A stretch of DNA of 64,000 nucleotides from JAGXTF01 sp044224315 (GCA_044224315.1 JBGAKR010000002.1:620001-684000), one strand, 5' to 3'; numbered from the stretch's first letter, positions 1 through 8,710 are shown. The notes: generated by a model not told the origin, from the letters alone. A program made the numbers and translations.

Positions 1-279
1 ATCGCACAAAAAATCTACATTCCAAAATGCCATATTTCTGGAGGGTAAAATATCGGCATCATTAAGTACTTGCAATTCTTTTTTAATCAAATCTGCATTA
101 ATTTTTGCCTTGCTGATAGCGTGTTTCAGGGTTTGATTGCCATTGCAACAAAAATCAAGTTGGTATTTAATAAAAATATCCGCCTTACGTGGATCACGGG
201 CTGCAATATCCCCGATTTTTTGGTCCAGTATTTTATTCCGATTCGACAATTCAGTTGAGTTTAAGCTCTCGGGCAGCAT
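1..279 (-). CDS. Iron-sulfur cluster repair protein, RIC/ScdA/YtfE family (N-terminal part, cut by window edge)
   Basis: Ninety-three codons are open from an ATG at 279 to the left edge, so the gene is partial and its C-terminus lies outside. Residues about 22-60 match the ScdA N-terminal domain (DUF542): an IAARDPRKADIF stretch followed by the double-cysteine motif DFCCNGNQTL at residues 42-51. In this family that domain precedes a di-iron hemerythrin-like (HHE) domain, and the protein repairs Fe-S centres damaged by nitric oxide or oxidants in the cytoplasm. The HHE part is not in the window. The ATG start overlaps the end of the upstream lipoprotein gene by 29 bases, which suggests translational coupling; a TTG further in (residue 11) is an alternative start. 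The family call is secure from the CC motif. The operon role is inference. Confidence 0.88.
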   Translation of the reverse strand, partial: MLPESLNSTELSNRNKILDQKIGDIAARDPRKADIFIKYQLDFCCNGNQTLKHAISKAKINADLIKKELQVLNDADILPSRNMAFWNVDFLCD

Positions 280-658
280 CTTCGTTGGCTTTATTTAATT
301 CTTTCTGCGCCAAATTTCGCTTTTCTGGCTCAGAATTCCTTAAATCGGGTAAAGATTTTTCAACTGCATCTACAAATTTTTCTGCTTTAGGGTTGTCATT
401 TATTTCATCCGAAAAATCATGTTGGATTACTTTGAGCCGGCGTTCCAAAAAATCGGCATACTCCGTGTATGCTTTTGCATCGGGTTCTCGCTTCAGTAAA
501 TCCTGAAAATTGCGTATTGCATGGTTTATTCCATGCAACTCACTCAACAATACATTTTCCGGGCTGTCTGTGTTGTTTCTGTTTGCTTCGACCCCGTTGT
601 TGCAGGCTACAAGATTAAAAAGAAGGGCCAAAAGCACACATACAATACGCATTTTCAT
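251..658 (-). CDS. Small lipoprotein of unknown function, upstream of the RIC gene
   Basis: A 135-residue protein with a lipoprotein signal: a hydrophobic run, then LVAC with the lipidated Cys at residue 19. The mature part is highly charged and probably alpha-helical, rich in Glu, Lys, Asn and Leu, with no cysteines. I do not recognise a family. It lies 4 bases after the fasciclin lipoprotein gene and its 3' end overlaps the RIC start by 29 bases, so the three genes very likely form one transcript. A link to nitrosative or oxidative stress is inferred only from that neighbour. Confidence 0.75.
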   Translation of the reverse strand: MKMRIVCVLLALLFNLVACNNGVEANRNNTDSPENVLLSELHGINHAIRNFQDLLKREPDAKAYTEYADFLERRLKVIQHDFSDEINDNPKAEKFVDAVEKSLPDLRNSEPEKRNLAQKELNKANEDAARELKLN

Positions 659-662
659 ACTC

Positions 663-1232
663 TCAATTTTTAGGCACCAATACTTTGTCTATAACATAAA
701 CCCAGCCATTGCTGGCCTTTACAGCTCCTAAAATATGTGCATCTTCCACCATCCATTTACCATCGGCGGTTTTGTGCATGGTAAGATTGGTGCTGGCTGC
801 AGTTCCTAAAGTTTGCCCATCTCTAAACAAATCTTCGGTATAGCCACCCAATGCTACATGATTTTCTAAAACATGCCGCAAATCCTTTTTCTTTTCGGGT
901 TTAAGCAAGCCATCTACTGTTCCTGCAGGCAAAGCATCAAATGCTGCATTGGTGGGCGCAAATACGGTAAACGGACCTGCATTGGCCAAAACATCTACAT
1001 ACTCGGCAGCTTTTACTGCTGCTACCAGGGTTGAATGGTCTTTCGAGCCCACTGCTACCTTTACAATATCGTTTTGCGATACATCATCCTTTACGGCGGA
1101 TTGCCCGGCTGCGGGTGCTGCCTGATTGTCGCCCGATACAGGCGCGTTGGAATCCGTTTTGCCAGCGCATGATACTATCACTGCGGCGACAATTGCACCC
1201 AAAATCCAACTCAATTTTTTACTGTTTTTCAT
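663..1232 (-). CDS. Fasciclin (FAS1) domain lipoprotein
   Basis: A 189-residue protein. Residues 1-22 are a lipoprotein signal with Cys22 in VIVSC, followed by an Ala/Ser/Asp linker. Residues about 52-188 are a single FAS1 domain, showing the two conserved boxes of the family: FTVFAPTN at 88-95 (H1) and VYVIDKVLVP at 178-187 (H2). FAS1 domains mediate adhesion or protein interaction at the cell surface or periplasm, and single-domain bacterial forms are common in Bacteroidota. It is first in a probable three-gene operon (FAS1, lipoprotein, RIC). The role here is not known. Confidence 0.93.
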   Translation of the reverse strand: MKNSKKLSWILGAIVAAVIVSCAGKTDSNAPVSGDNQAAPAAGQSAVKDDVSQNDIVKVAVGSKDHSTLVAAVKAAEYVDVLANAGPFTVFAPTNAAFDALPAGTVDGLLKPEKKKDLRHVLENHVALGGYTEDLFRDGQTLGTAASTNLTMHKTADGKWMVEDAHILGAVKASNGWVYVIDKVLVPKN

Positions 1233-1327
1233 TTGAATCTCAATTACAATTCAAAGAAAATAGCCCGCAAAAAATTAAAAATTGACCTGAAACAACTTTG
1301 CGCAAATTAATTATTCAATGCGTCTTA

Positions 1328-1909
1328 TCAGAATCTTATTCCATCATCCTTCATCAGAATTTCGGAGCTATTTGCATCCACAATTACCACCGGAAATCCA
1401 TTGTCACCCTCAATGTAGTAAACAAATCTATAATCGTGTACAACAGGCGTTGCAAATTGGCCCATATCATAAAAGCCCTGCTGAAAATGCACACACCCAT
1501 GGCCGAAATTCAGCGTTTTACGTGCAAGTTTAATAGCGGCATCACTGGTAATGGTAGGCTTGGGCTCAATATCAATTCCCATAGCTACCTTATCTCCTGT
1601 GCCCATAAATCCATTGCCATACTTTTTGCCTTTGGTATAGGTGTAATTGGTTGTAAACACAATAAATCCCTTGTAAAACACATTGCAATGCATAATCAGG
1701 GCATATTCATCGTCAATAATCCTGTATACCTGCAATTGGGGATTCTTTTTAAGCAATTCCAGCATGGCCGGTTCGGCTTTCAAAGGGCTTATATCTACCA
1801 GGTGATCCTGGCCCTTAATTTCGGTAGGATGGGTGCAGAAAAACTCATTGCGTTTGCAGGTTGCAAACAGCAATGGAAATAGCAGAATAATTAGAATACG
1901 GTACTTCAC
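1328..1909 (-). CDS. Lipoprotein of unknown function, possible PepSY-like C-terminal region
   Basis: A 193-residue protein starting at GTG 1909. The signal ends in LLFATC, giving a lipidated Cys18. In the C-terminal half, a SDAAIKLARKTLNF helix is followed by a beta hairpin and a VVIVDANSSEILM strand. That helix-then-strands pattern, ending in a 'D...tGeil' segment, resembles PepSY-type domains, but I would call it only a resemblance. Five cysteines lie downstream of the lipid site, unusual for a periplasmic protein of this size. An opposite-strand reading frame covers the same bases, but it has no signal peptide or family match. It sits 17 bases downstream of the cytochrome c peroxidase gene and may be co-transcribed with it. 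Confidence 0.7.
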   Translation of the reverse strand: MKYRILIILLFPLLFATCKRNEFFCTHPTEIKGQDHLVDISPLKAEPAMLELLKKNPQLQVYRIIDDEYALIMHCNVFYKGFIVFTTNYTYTKGKKYGNGFMGTGDKVAMGIDIEPKPTITSDAAIKLARKTLNFGHGCVHFQQGFYDMGQFATPVVHDYRFVYYIEGDNGFPVVIVDANSSEILMKDDGIRF

Positions 1910-1926
1910 CGCAAGGCCAATTTTAA

Positions 1927-3108
1927 TTAGCTCTTAAATGGATTGCTATATCGCACGTCGGTTACAAACGACTTGTCGGTAAGCGTTTTGAGGAAGGCTA
2001 CTACAGCGGCTTTCTCTGTAGGTGTAAGGTTCATTCTCCTAGGCATACCATTCTGTTTCAGATTGGCATCCAAATCGGGATGAGACTTAATTCCGCTGCT
2101 GTAGTGTTCAAGCACCTCTTCCAGGGTGGCAAAACGTCCGTCGTGCATATAGGGCCCGGTAAGTTCAATATTGCGCAAGCTGGGTATGCGAAATTTACCA
2201 TTGCCCTTGCCATTATCGGTGTAATTAAAATCCAACCCAATATTGGCGGTACCTTTCACAGAAGGAGCTGAGTATGCATCCCCCGGATTGTCGGGGGCAC
2301 TGAATTCTTTACCCGCATGGCAACTGGTGCAATTCAAACGGCTGCTGAAAAACAGGTCTTTACCCAGTTTTTCCATGGCAGTAAAATTGGCAAATCCATT
2401 CACGCTACCCTGGTCGAATTTAGAATTGCGGGTAACCATGCTATTTAAAAAGTCGGAAATAGCGCTGGCAATATTATCGCGGCTCACTTCAGGACTGCCA
2501 TAGGCATCGGTAAACAGTTTGTTATAAAATTTCTCCGTCTGGATTTTTTTCACCAGCATGGCATCCGATTCCATGCCCATTTCAACATGATTGAAAACCG
2601 GGCGTAATGATAGATCCAAGGCAGATTCGGCGCGGCTATCCCAAAACAAGCTGTTCATAGAAAGCGGAGTAATAATGGCCATACTGTTTCTACCTGTTTT
2701 CTTGTCGCCAAAACCAAATGATAAGGCTTTTCCATCGCTGAAGGCCATACTTTGTTTGTGGCAAGTGGCGCAAGCTACTGTATTGTTTATGCTTAATCTT
2801 TTGTCGTAAAACAACACCCTGCCCAGTGCAACAGAAGCATTACTCATGTTTTCATTGCCTTTAAATCCACCGTTGAAGCTTTTTATGGGATCAATAAAAA
2901 ACCCTCCGTTGTTAAAACTCATGAACATGGTTTTAAGGTCGAAAGTACCCTCAGGGGTATTCACCTGCATGTATTCATAAGGGGTGGCAGGCAGCTCTGG
3001 AGTGCCGCCATTGTTGCTTACCTGAACAGTTACCTTTTTGCATGAGGTATAAATAACAAGCGTGCAGGCTACCAAAAACAATGCTGAGAAACCGAGTTTA
3101 TTTTTCAT
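1927..3108 (-). CDS. Di-haem cytochrome c peroxidase (MauG/CcpA family), lipoprotein
   Basis: A 393-residue protein from the ATG at 3108; the frame extends 11 codons upstream, but the lipoprotein signal (TSC, Cys23) begins here. Two c-type haem motifs are visible, CATCH at about 113-117 and CTSCH at about 260-264, plus the distal GPYMHDGRF segment near residue 330 whose Met/His region is conserved in the family. Enzymes of this family reduce hydrogen peroxide to water in the periplasm using cytochrome electrons; MauG-like members oxidise other substrates. The lipid anchor would tether it to a membrane facing the periplasm. The family is certain; the substrate is not. Confidence 0.95.
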   Translation of the reverse strand: MKNKLGFSALFLVACTLVIYTSCKKVTVQVSNNGGTPELPATPYEYMQVNTPEGTFDLKTMFMSFNNGGFFIDPIKSFNGGFKGNENMSNASVALGRVLFYDKRLSINNTVACATCHKQSMAFSDGKALSFGFGDKKTGRNSMAIITPLSMNSLFWDSRAESALDLSLRPVFNHVEMGMESDAMLVKKIQTEKFYNKLFTDAYGSPEVSRDNIASAISDFLNSMVTRNSKFDQGSVNGFANFTAMEKLGKDLFFSSRLNCTSCHAGKEFSAPDNPGDAYSAPSVKGTANIGLDFNYTDNGKGNGKFRIPSLRNIELTGPYMHDGRFATLEEVLEHYSSGIKSHPDLDANLKQNGMPRRMNLTPTEKAAVVAFLKTLTDKSFVTDVRYSNPFKS

Positions 3109-3188
3109 TTTATAAGGTGTATGGTTTTTACAGTTTAACAAATTTACAGTATTAGACGTTTGATATTCTAATTTCGTTTGTCATTTTT

Positions 3189-3785
3189 TCAAAATTGTTC
3201 AACTTCATCCAATTTGCTTACTCTGGGCTTTTTTGCCTGGGTGATGTTAAAGTGGGCTGTGAGATTCAAAGGAGGTTGTAAAATAAAGGCTGCCCCACCC
3301 ACATCTGTGGTGGCAATCAGCTGCAGATTGGATTCTGTGCTCAAACTCACTACCGGACTTAATTTATACTCCACGCCCCAATGGCCACCAATGCCCACTC
3401 CCGAGGTATTTGAAAGCACTAAGCCACTGCCATTGGGTGTTTCGCTAAAGCTGCGCAATACAAAATCTACCCCTGCAAAATACAACCAACGGTGTGATAT
3501 GGGCCTCCGATGGTCGTACCCAATCATAAACTGGAAAAATTGCAAATCCAGATTGTCTGACAAACCCAACCCATAAGAGGTTCTTACACCATTATTGCCC
3601 CAGTAATTGCGGCGGGTTATGGCAAAAACCTTGGCATCCAGGCTTATCCGGTTAAATGGCAATACCTGAGACATCAACGGATTGGCATCAAACCCCAAAA
3701 ACTTTTGCTTGATACTGTCGCTACTGCCGGCTCGGGCTGAACCCAAAACGCCTGTGAGTATTGTAAAAAACAGAACTTTTCTCAT
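3189..3785 (-). CDS. Probable outer membrane beta-barrel protein
   Basis: A 198-residue protein with a cleavable signal peptide (to about GSARA). It has alternating polar and hydrophobic segments rich in Gly, Ser, Phe and Tyr, typical of a small beta-barrel. It lacks the usual terminal Phe strand: the last residues are charged and end in EVEQF. It follows a similar-sized barrel-like gene by 4 bases on the same strand. I do not recognise a specific family. Confidence 0.65.
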   Translation of the reverse strand: MRKVLFFTILTGVLGSARAGSSDSIKQKFLGFDANPLMSQVLPFNRISLDAKVFAITRRNYWGNNGVRTSYGLGLSDNLDLQFFQFMIGYDHRRPISHRWLYFAGVDFVLRSFSETPNGSGLVLSNTSGVGIGGHWGVEYKLSPVVSLSTESNLQLIATTDVGGAAFILQPPLNLTAHFNITQAKKPRVSKLDEVEQF

Positions 3786-3789
3786 GGAT

Positions 3790-4437
3790 TTAAAAATTAA
3801 CGCTTAAAAAAATGGAAGTAGGAATTACCGGAGTCACTATCATTTTATGACTGTCTTCAAGCACAGTTTTGTTTACCCCGTCATCCAGATATCGATAGGT
3901 GCTTACATAGTTGAGATAAAAATTAGCCTCCGTAAACAAGCTGATACGGGGGTTAATTTTCCATACAAAACCACAAAAAGGCCCTGCCCCATAGCCATTA
4001 TCTTCCGAAGATATCAACTGAATGGGTCCTATGCCCGGATCGATAATTTCTACCGAACCCTGGCGCAATGAGCCTCGCACATCGGCCCCAAAGAAAAACA
4101 TGAAATTCTGATCGATATGCCTTCTGAATTCATAACCGGCTAAGGGGGAAATGTAAAAATCCCGGGTGCGTCTTTCTCCGGGAAATATTTGGGTGCTTTG
4201 GGATGAGTAACTTTGATTCACCCCAAAACGAAAGGCCCCCGTATTTCTTTTGTTGGAATATTTTACGGCCAGTAAATATGGATCTTCCGAAAGATTGCGT
4301 ACTCCATTGCCTGTAAATCGGCTAATGGCATTGGTAATATTCAGTACCACATCTACCCTGCCATGGCGAGCAGAATCCTGCGCTCTGGATGGAATAAAGA
4401 TTAGAAAACTGAAAATAATCGAGAGGCAATATTTCAT
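3790..4437 (-). CDS. Probable outer membrane beta-barrel protein
   Basis: A 215-residue protein with a signal peptide ending at SRAQ. The body has repeated amphipathic strands, including FRFGVNQSYSS, FMFFFGADVRGSL and ISLFTEANFYLNYV, and ends in IFLSVNF with a C-terminal Phe, as expected for an outer membrane barrel inserted by BAM. Its layout parallels the next gene (3189-3785), so the two may be distant paralogs. It lies 54 bases after gldE on the same strand and could share its transcript. Function unknown. Confidence 0.7.
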   Translation of the reverse strand: MKYCLSIIFSFLIFIPSRAQDSARHGRVDVVLNITNAISRFTGNGVRNLSEDPYLLAVKYSNKRNTGAFRFGVNQSYSSQSTQIFPGERRTRDFYISPLAGYEFRRHIDQNFMFFFGADVRGSLRQGSVEIIDPGIGPIQLISSEDNGYGAGPFCGFVWKINPRISLFTEANFYLNYVSTYRYLDDGVNKTVLEDSHKMIVTPVIPTSIFLSVNF

Positions 4438-4491
4438 TCTGAAAGTGTTATTAACTCATTTAGATGACGGAATATTCTAAAACGTTGTCAT

Positions 4492-5805
4492 TTATTCGTC
4501 ATGATACCGCAATTCTACTTCTTCCAATTTTGCTCCGCGTGCTTTGGTAACAATAAATTCGAAGGGCCCCTGCCTGATAATTTCCTTGGCACGTGGTATT
4601 TTTTCGCAAATATGTATTACAAATCCACCCAAAGTAGAATAATCGCCTTCGGGGATACCCAAATCATATTCGCTATTCAAATAATCAATTTCGAGACGGG
4701 CCGAAAATAAATAGTGATTTTTTTCCAGTTCCTTTTCGGTCAATTCTTCGGTATCAAATTCATCCTCTATTTCGCCAAAAATTTCTTCAATTACATCCTC
4801 TATTGTTGCAATACCGGCAGTACCTCCAAACTCATCTACCACAACGGCAATGCTGCGGTGTTTTTGAATAAAATCGCGCAATAAATCATGCGCAAACATG
4901 CTTTCGTTTACTATTAAAACCGGTTTTAAAATTTTGGTAATACTGGATGGATTATCTAACATATCGCTTTGGTGCACAAAGCCAATAATATGGTCGGTAT
5001 TTTCGCGGTAAATCAAAATTTTCGAAAGTCGGGTTTCTAAAAACACGGCCATTAATTCCGTTACCGTACTATCAATATCCAAGGCTACAAGCTCGGTGCG
5101 GGGCACCATAAAATCGCGCACTTTTACCTGGCTAAAATCCAGTGCATTTCTGAAAACTTCGGTATCCAGCTCATTGTTTTCGGCTTGCCCGGTATTTTCC
5201 AATGAGGCGATATAATTGTCAAGGTCTACTTTTGTAAAAACAGGTGTAGACTCGGTAATTTGGGTTTTGGTAAAAATACGCAACAAAAAAGCACTCGATT
5301 TTTTTACTACAAAAATGAGTGGCCATAATAAAATATGAAAAAAACGAAAAGGCAACGCCAGGGCGTGTAAAACCGTATCGGGGTTGATACGGAAAAGGGA
5401 TTTGGGCAAAAATTCGCCGGTTACCAAAACCACAAATGTGCTGATAATCGTAATTAAAAAGAACTTTAAAAACTGTGAATGGATGCTGCCTCCGATTGAA
5501 ACATCCAGTATTTTACCCATATATACACCGTAGATAACCAGGGCCAGATTATTGGCTACCAGCACTGTACTAATAAAATCGGATGGATTTTTAAGATAGC
5601 GACTCAATAAACGGGCGGTATAATTTCCCTGCTTGCTGCGCAATTCGATGCGCAACTTATTGGCCGATAAAAACGCTATTTCAAGTCCTGAAAAAAAGGC
5701 ACAGGCAACCAGGCATATAATCACCACCATCCAATCCGAGCCCAGTATGGGTTCAATGGGGCCGGTGGGCGCTGCAACTACGAGTACCGTGAGGGGGTCA
5801 GGCAT
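4492..5805 (-). CDS. gldE: GldE-type membrane protein (CNNM/DUF21, CBS pair, CorC/HlyC domain)
   Basis: A 437-residue inner membrane protein. Residues about 25-190 are a DUF21/CNNM transmembrane domain containing CAFFSGLEIAFLSANK. Residues about 219-345 are a CBS pair, with VRDFMVPRTELVALD opening it and VVVDEFGGTAGIATIEDVIEE closing it. Residues about 360-435 are the CorC/HlyC C-terminal domain. This architecture is shared by Mg/Co efflux-type CorC proteins and by GldE, which is linked to gliding and lipoprotein functions in Bacteroidota. I prefer GldE because of the phylum and the lptC/coaX neighbourhood. Its exact biochemical role is unsettled. It is downstream of lptC and a two-span membrane protein on the same strand. 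Confidence 0.85.
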   Translation of the reverse strand: MPDPLTVLVVAAPTGPIEPILGSDWMVVIICLVACAFFSGLEIAFLSANKLRIELRSKQGNYTARLLSRYLKNPSDFISTVLVANNLALVIYGVYMGKILDVSIGGSIHSQFLKFFLITIISTFVVLVTGEFLPKSLFRINPDTVLHALALPFRFFHILLWPLIFVVKKSSAFLLRIFTKTQITESTPVFTKVDLDNYIASLENTGQAENNELDTEVFRNALDFSQVKVRDFMVPRTELVALDIDSTVTELMAVFLETRLSKILIYRENTDHIIGFVHQSDMLDNPSSITKILKPVLIVNESMFAHDLLRDFIQKHRSIAVVVDEFGGTAGIATIEDVIEEIFGEIEDEFDTEELTEKELEKNHYLFSARLEIDYLNSEYDLGIPEGDYSTLGGFVIHICEKIPRAKEIIRQGPFEFIVTKARGAKLEEVELRYHDE

Positions 5806-5847
5806 GGATCAATTTCAAACTTAAACAAAAATAATCAATTATTTCAA

Positions 5848-6054
5848 TTATCTGCGATTTTGAAGTGCTTGTTTACGCTTTTTACGCAGCACAAAGTAAA
5901 GGTAAATGCAGGCTCCAAAAAGGGCTACCATCAGCCAGCCAAGCCCAATTGAACGTTCTGCTTCAGGGCCCAGGTAAAATCGGTAAGACGCCTCAATGGC
6001 GCAGATTGCAGCTGCAACCAGCGACAATAGTGCCATTACGTGGTATTGAATCAT
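5848..6054 (-). CDS. Small two-span membrane protein in the lptC-gldE operon
   Basis: A 68-residue protein with two hydrophobic segments (about 5-22 and 38-56) separated by a short loop, and a strongly basic tail (RKKRKQALQNRR) that should lie in the cytoplasm. It starts 4 bases after the lptC stop and ends 42 bases before gldE, so it is almost certainly co-transcribed with both. I do not recognise a family. The position suggests a role in envelope assembly, but that is guilt by association. Confidence 0.7.
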   Translation of the reverse strand: MIQYHVMALLSLVAAAICAIEASYRFYLGPEAERSIGLGWLMVALFGACIYLYFVLRKKRKQALQNRR

Positions 6055-6058
6055 TGTA

Positions 6059-6595
6059 TTATTTCTTATTAATTATGCCAATTACGTTGGTAATCTCCCA
6101 GTCGTTAAATGCCTGGTCGCTGGTCATACCTGTTCCGGTAAATGTTTGGGTTTTGGTTTTTATGGTCACAAATTTTTCGGTTCTGATTTGTCCGGTATTC
6201 TGGTCCCATATCAATTCTTCGGTGTTTAATGTATCGCCTTTTATATTCAAAACTTCTACTTTGCGGCGTACAATAATGGTCTTTTTATTTGAATAACTGA
6301 TGGCGTAATCGGCTTTTAAAAAGCTCTCTACAGCCCCTTTGCTATTATAAAAATCCACGTCAATTCCCTTTGGCATTTCGATATACGGCTCACGAATTTT
6401 TTTTACACCTACCATTAAAGGTGTGGTAATGCGGGCTTTCAGCAAACCCGAATCGGTGTATTCAATTACCACTTTTTCAGCGGTTTCTTTTGTGGCAACA
6501 GAATCGAATGATTTTCGGCTACGGTATGTATCGGACTTCAAGCGGTTGCAAGCCGCCAGTGAAATAAGAATTGCCATACCAAGCCACCAACGCAT
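6059..6595 (-). CDS. lptC: LPS export protein LptC
   Basis: A 178-residue protein with an N-terminal hydrophobic segment that looks like a lipoprotein signal (SLAAC, Cys16). The rest is the repeated beta-strand pattern of LptC/OstA-like jellyroll proteins, with VVIEYTDSGLLKARI near the start and DTLNTEELIWDQNTGQI near the middle; the latter is the typical 'l.te.l.w....g.i' strand pair. LptC links the inner membrane LptBFG extractor to the LptA bridge in lipopolysaccharide transport. It lies 6 bases after an outer membrane protein gene, in the coaX - OMP - lptC - gldE order seen in Bacteroidota. A lipoprotein form instead of a single-span anchor is a feature of this phylum's homologs. Confidence 0.9.
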   Translation of the reverse strand: MRWWLGMAILISLAACNRLKSDTYRSRKSFDSVATKETAEKVVIEYTDSGLLKARITTPLMVGVKKIREPYIEMPKGIDVDFYNSKGAVESFLKADYAISYSNKKTIIVRRKVEVLNIKGDTLNTEELIWDQNTGQIRTEKFVTIKTKTQTFTGTGMTSDQAFNDWEITNVIGIINKK

Positions 6596-6601
6596 AGATT
6601 T

Positions 6602-7957
6602 TTAATCGAATTTACGGCGTTGAAACCATACATCGCCCAGATTTAACCCCAATGAAACTACCAGGTATTGCTCACGGGCCAGGCCAACTGCATTTTTACC
6701 CCTTTGCAAATAATCGAGCTGCACATGGATAATGCAGCGCAAAACACGGCTATCGAAATACTTGCGGGTAAACGGAATTCCAAACCCGATATAAGCACTT
6801 TGCTCAGCTATCTGAACCGTTTTGTTATCGCTGGTAAGGGCATTTTGGGTAATGCTATAACGACCTCCAAAACGGATGGGTGGTTTCATGCGTTTCTGGG
6901 TGGGATTTTTTTCATCCTCGGGATACAGAGTAAAGGCCAGGCCATAATCGCTGCGATTGGTAAGTTTGGCATTGCTGGAGAAAAATGCGGAGTAATTGCC
7001 CCACATCTGTTTGCGATAATCAATTCCCACTCCAAAATTGCGACGGTATTGAAAATAATATCCGGCACCGAAACTGGTAGGCATATTAAATTTTTGGTAG
7101 CCACTGCTGATATTTACAATGGTATCTACAATATAAACCTGAAAATTGCTCACCTCCAGGGTGCGGGTCAGTCTTTCGGTTTGGGCGCGCATGCCGCCAT
7201 GCCAGCGGTACGAAAATCCAAATCGGTGGTAGGTACTGTCAAATGAGAAATTGAACATGGCACCGGCTGTTTGCTGCCAGCCGCGGATATTCACTACTTT
7301 TTCGTCCTCCACAATGTTAAATTGGGTAGAATCGGGTGCCGAAAAAAGGCTTTTATCACTCATTTGGCCAAACAGGTTGCCAATGCTATAACCCAAACTG
7401 ATATGGCGACCCAAACGCAGCGAATTGCTAAGTTCAAAAGCATTGATTCCCCCTTTCCCCGAGTGGGCTGTGCTTGTTTTATAGGGGGTTAAGGATTCGA
7501 AAGTATAATTATATCCTACCGAAGTGGAGGGGTATAGATTAATAGCTGTATTTACCGAAAAGGGCTTAACCTTTACCTTAGGCACACCATTAATGGTATC
7601 GCGGCGTTTTACATCCCTGTGCCAGGTTTGAAACGCCAGCGATAGGTAGCTGAGAGAGCCCCCGTTGAAGGATTGTTTTTCGCTGCCACTTTGGATATAC
7701 CCATTGCGGTAAGACAATCCAAAATCAAAAGTGGTGTACTTAATGTTTCCCAATGTAGCCGGGTTTAAAAGGCTATAGCTGTATGCACCGCTCCAGGTTT
7801 GAGATTGTGCCCCGGCATGGATAAAATTCTGGTTCAGAATTTCGCCCAGGCCAAAGTTGCTGTAGGGCGAGGTGGTGTAGTTCTGCCCACTGCTCTGGCC
7901 CGATAATACCTGACAAAATGTACCGGCGAGAAGGATGGAAATGGTTCTAAAATTCAT
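6602..7957 (-). CDS. Outer membrane beta-barrel protein of the coaX-lptC cluster
   Basis: A 451-residue protein. I place the start at ATG 7957 because it overlaps the coaX stop as ATGA and leads straight into the signal peptide; five upstream codons are possible but unneeded. After the signal comes YTTSPYSNFGLGEILNQ, the N-terminal signature of a barrel protein class in Bacteroidota (PorV/FadL-like fold), followed by many amphipathic strands. It sits between coaX and lptC. Function unknown; a role in envelope biogenesis or transport is inferred from its place. Confidence 0.85.
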   Translation of the reverse strand: MNFRTISILLAGTFCQVLSGQSSGQNYTTSPYSNFGLGEILNQNFIHAGAQSQTWSGAYSYSLLNPATLGNIKYTTFDFGLSYRNGYIQSGSEKQSFNGGSLSYLSLAFQTWHRDVKRRDTINGVPKVKVKPFSVNTAINLYPSTSVGYNYTFESLTPYKTSTAHSGKGGINAFELSNSLRLGRHISLGYSIGNLFGQMSDKSLFSAPDSTQFNIVEDEKVVNIRGWQQTAGAMFNFSFDSTYHRFGFSYRWHGGMRAQTERLTRTLEVSNFQVYIVDTIVNISSGYQKFNMPTSFGAGYYFQYRRNFGVGIDYRKQMWGNYSAFFSSNAKLTNRSDYGLAFTLYPEDEKNPTQKRMKPPIRFGGRYSITQNALTSDNKTVQIAEQSAYIGFGIPFTRKYFDSRVLRCIIHVQLDYLQRGKNAVGLAREQYLVVSLGLNLGDVWFQRRKFD

Positions 7958-8655
7958 GGGTGTAAAAGGCAATGCAGTAGTCCCTGGTGTACAAGCAAAG
8001 GTTCGGCAAATATCCGTGTTTTAAGCCTATCTGCCAAAAACGCGGCATCGCCACCTGTGATTAATACGGTTAAATGTTCATATTTTTCTTCGAAAACCGA
8101 AATGCGATAGGCAGCTTCGCCAACAAAACCCTGCTGCACGCCACAAAGAATCGACTCTTCGGTACTAAGTCCGGATATGGAGTCAAAATTGCGGTGCACT
8201 ACTTCGGGCAATCTGCCCGTATAGTGATTGAGGGCTTTATAACGCATATTCAATCCCGGAGAAATAGAGCCACCCTGGTAGGTGCCACTGGCATCGAGAA
8301 TGTCGAATTTGATACAGGTGCCTGCATCTATGCAAAGCACATTTTTGCCCGGATACAGTCGGGCGGCCCCGGCAATGCCTGCAATGCGGTCGCTGCCCAG
8401 GGTTTCGGGGGTTTTGTAATTAGATTTAAATGGAAGATTTATGAGTCCATTTACCTGCAATATTCTGCCGCTAAACATTTCAAATACCGGAATTTCTACC
8501 CCCCTTACATTGCAATAAGCCACCGCATCTGCCTTTTGCAGCAAGGCTTCTATCTCCCATAGTTCTAATACCACCCCAGTTTGGGCCGGTTCAAAATCCA
8601 GGGTCCAATACTGGTATTTAATGCGGGTATTGCCTATGTCTAAGGTAAGGTACAC
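7954..8655 (-). CDS. coaX: Type III pantothenate kinase
   Basis: A 233-residue cytoplasmic enzyme that phosphorylates pantothenate with ATP, the first committed step of coenzyme A synthesis. The ASKHA-fold motifs are clear: DIGNTR at 6-11 (phosphate 1), GSDR at 87-90, and DAGTCIKFDI at 110-119, followed by GGSISPGLNMR at 128-138. Type III enzymes need a monovalent cation and are not inhibited by CoA (family knowledge). The start is GTG 8655. A TAACTTTG box lies about 27 bases upstream. Its stop overlaps the next gene's start as ATGA. Confidence 0.96.
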   Translation of the reverse strand: MYLTLDIGNTRIKYQYWTLDFEPAQTGVVLELWEIEALLQKADAVAYCNVRGVEIPVFEMFSGRILQVNGLINLPFKSNYKTPETLGSDRIAGIAGAARLYPGKNVLCIDAGTCIKFDILDASGTYQGGSISPGLNMRYKALNHYTGRLPEVVHRNFDSISGLSTEESILCGVQQGFVGEAAYRISVFEEKYEHLTVLITGGDAAFLADRLKTRIFAEPLLVHQGLLHCLLHP

Positions 8656-8681
8656 GGTTGTTGTTACGTAAAACGAACGGG

Positions 8682-8689
8682 CAAAGTTA
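8682..8689 (-). promoter_or_regulatory. Putative -7 box (TAACTTTG) of the coaX operon
   Basis: An exact match to the Bacteroidota -7 consensus TAnnTTTG, read on the minus strand, ending 26 bases before the coaX GTG. No convincing -33 TTTG is visible at the usual distance. Confidence 0.5.
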
Positions 8690-8710
8690 CAGGCTTTTTA
8701 AAACTTAGGG

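Noticed and set aside
1298..1882. A 194-codon plus frame overlapping the lipoprotein at 1328-1909
   Set aside because: The minus frame has a clean lipoprotein signal and fits the strand of its neighbours; the plus frame has no signal or known motif.
8074..8562. A 162-codon plus frame inside coaX
   Set aside because: Shadow of coaX; no motif, and coaX is certain.
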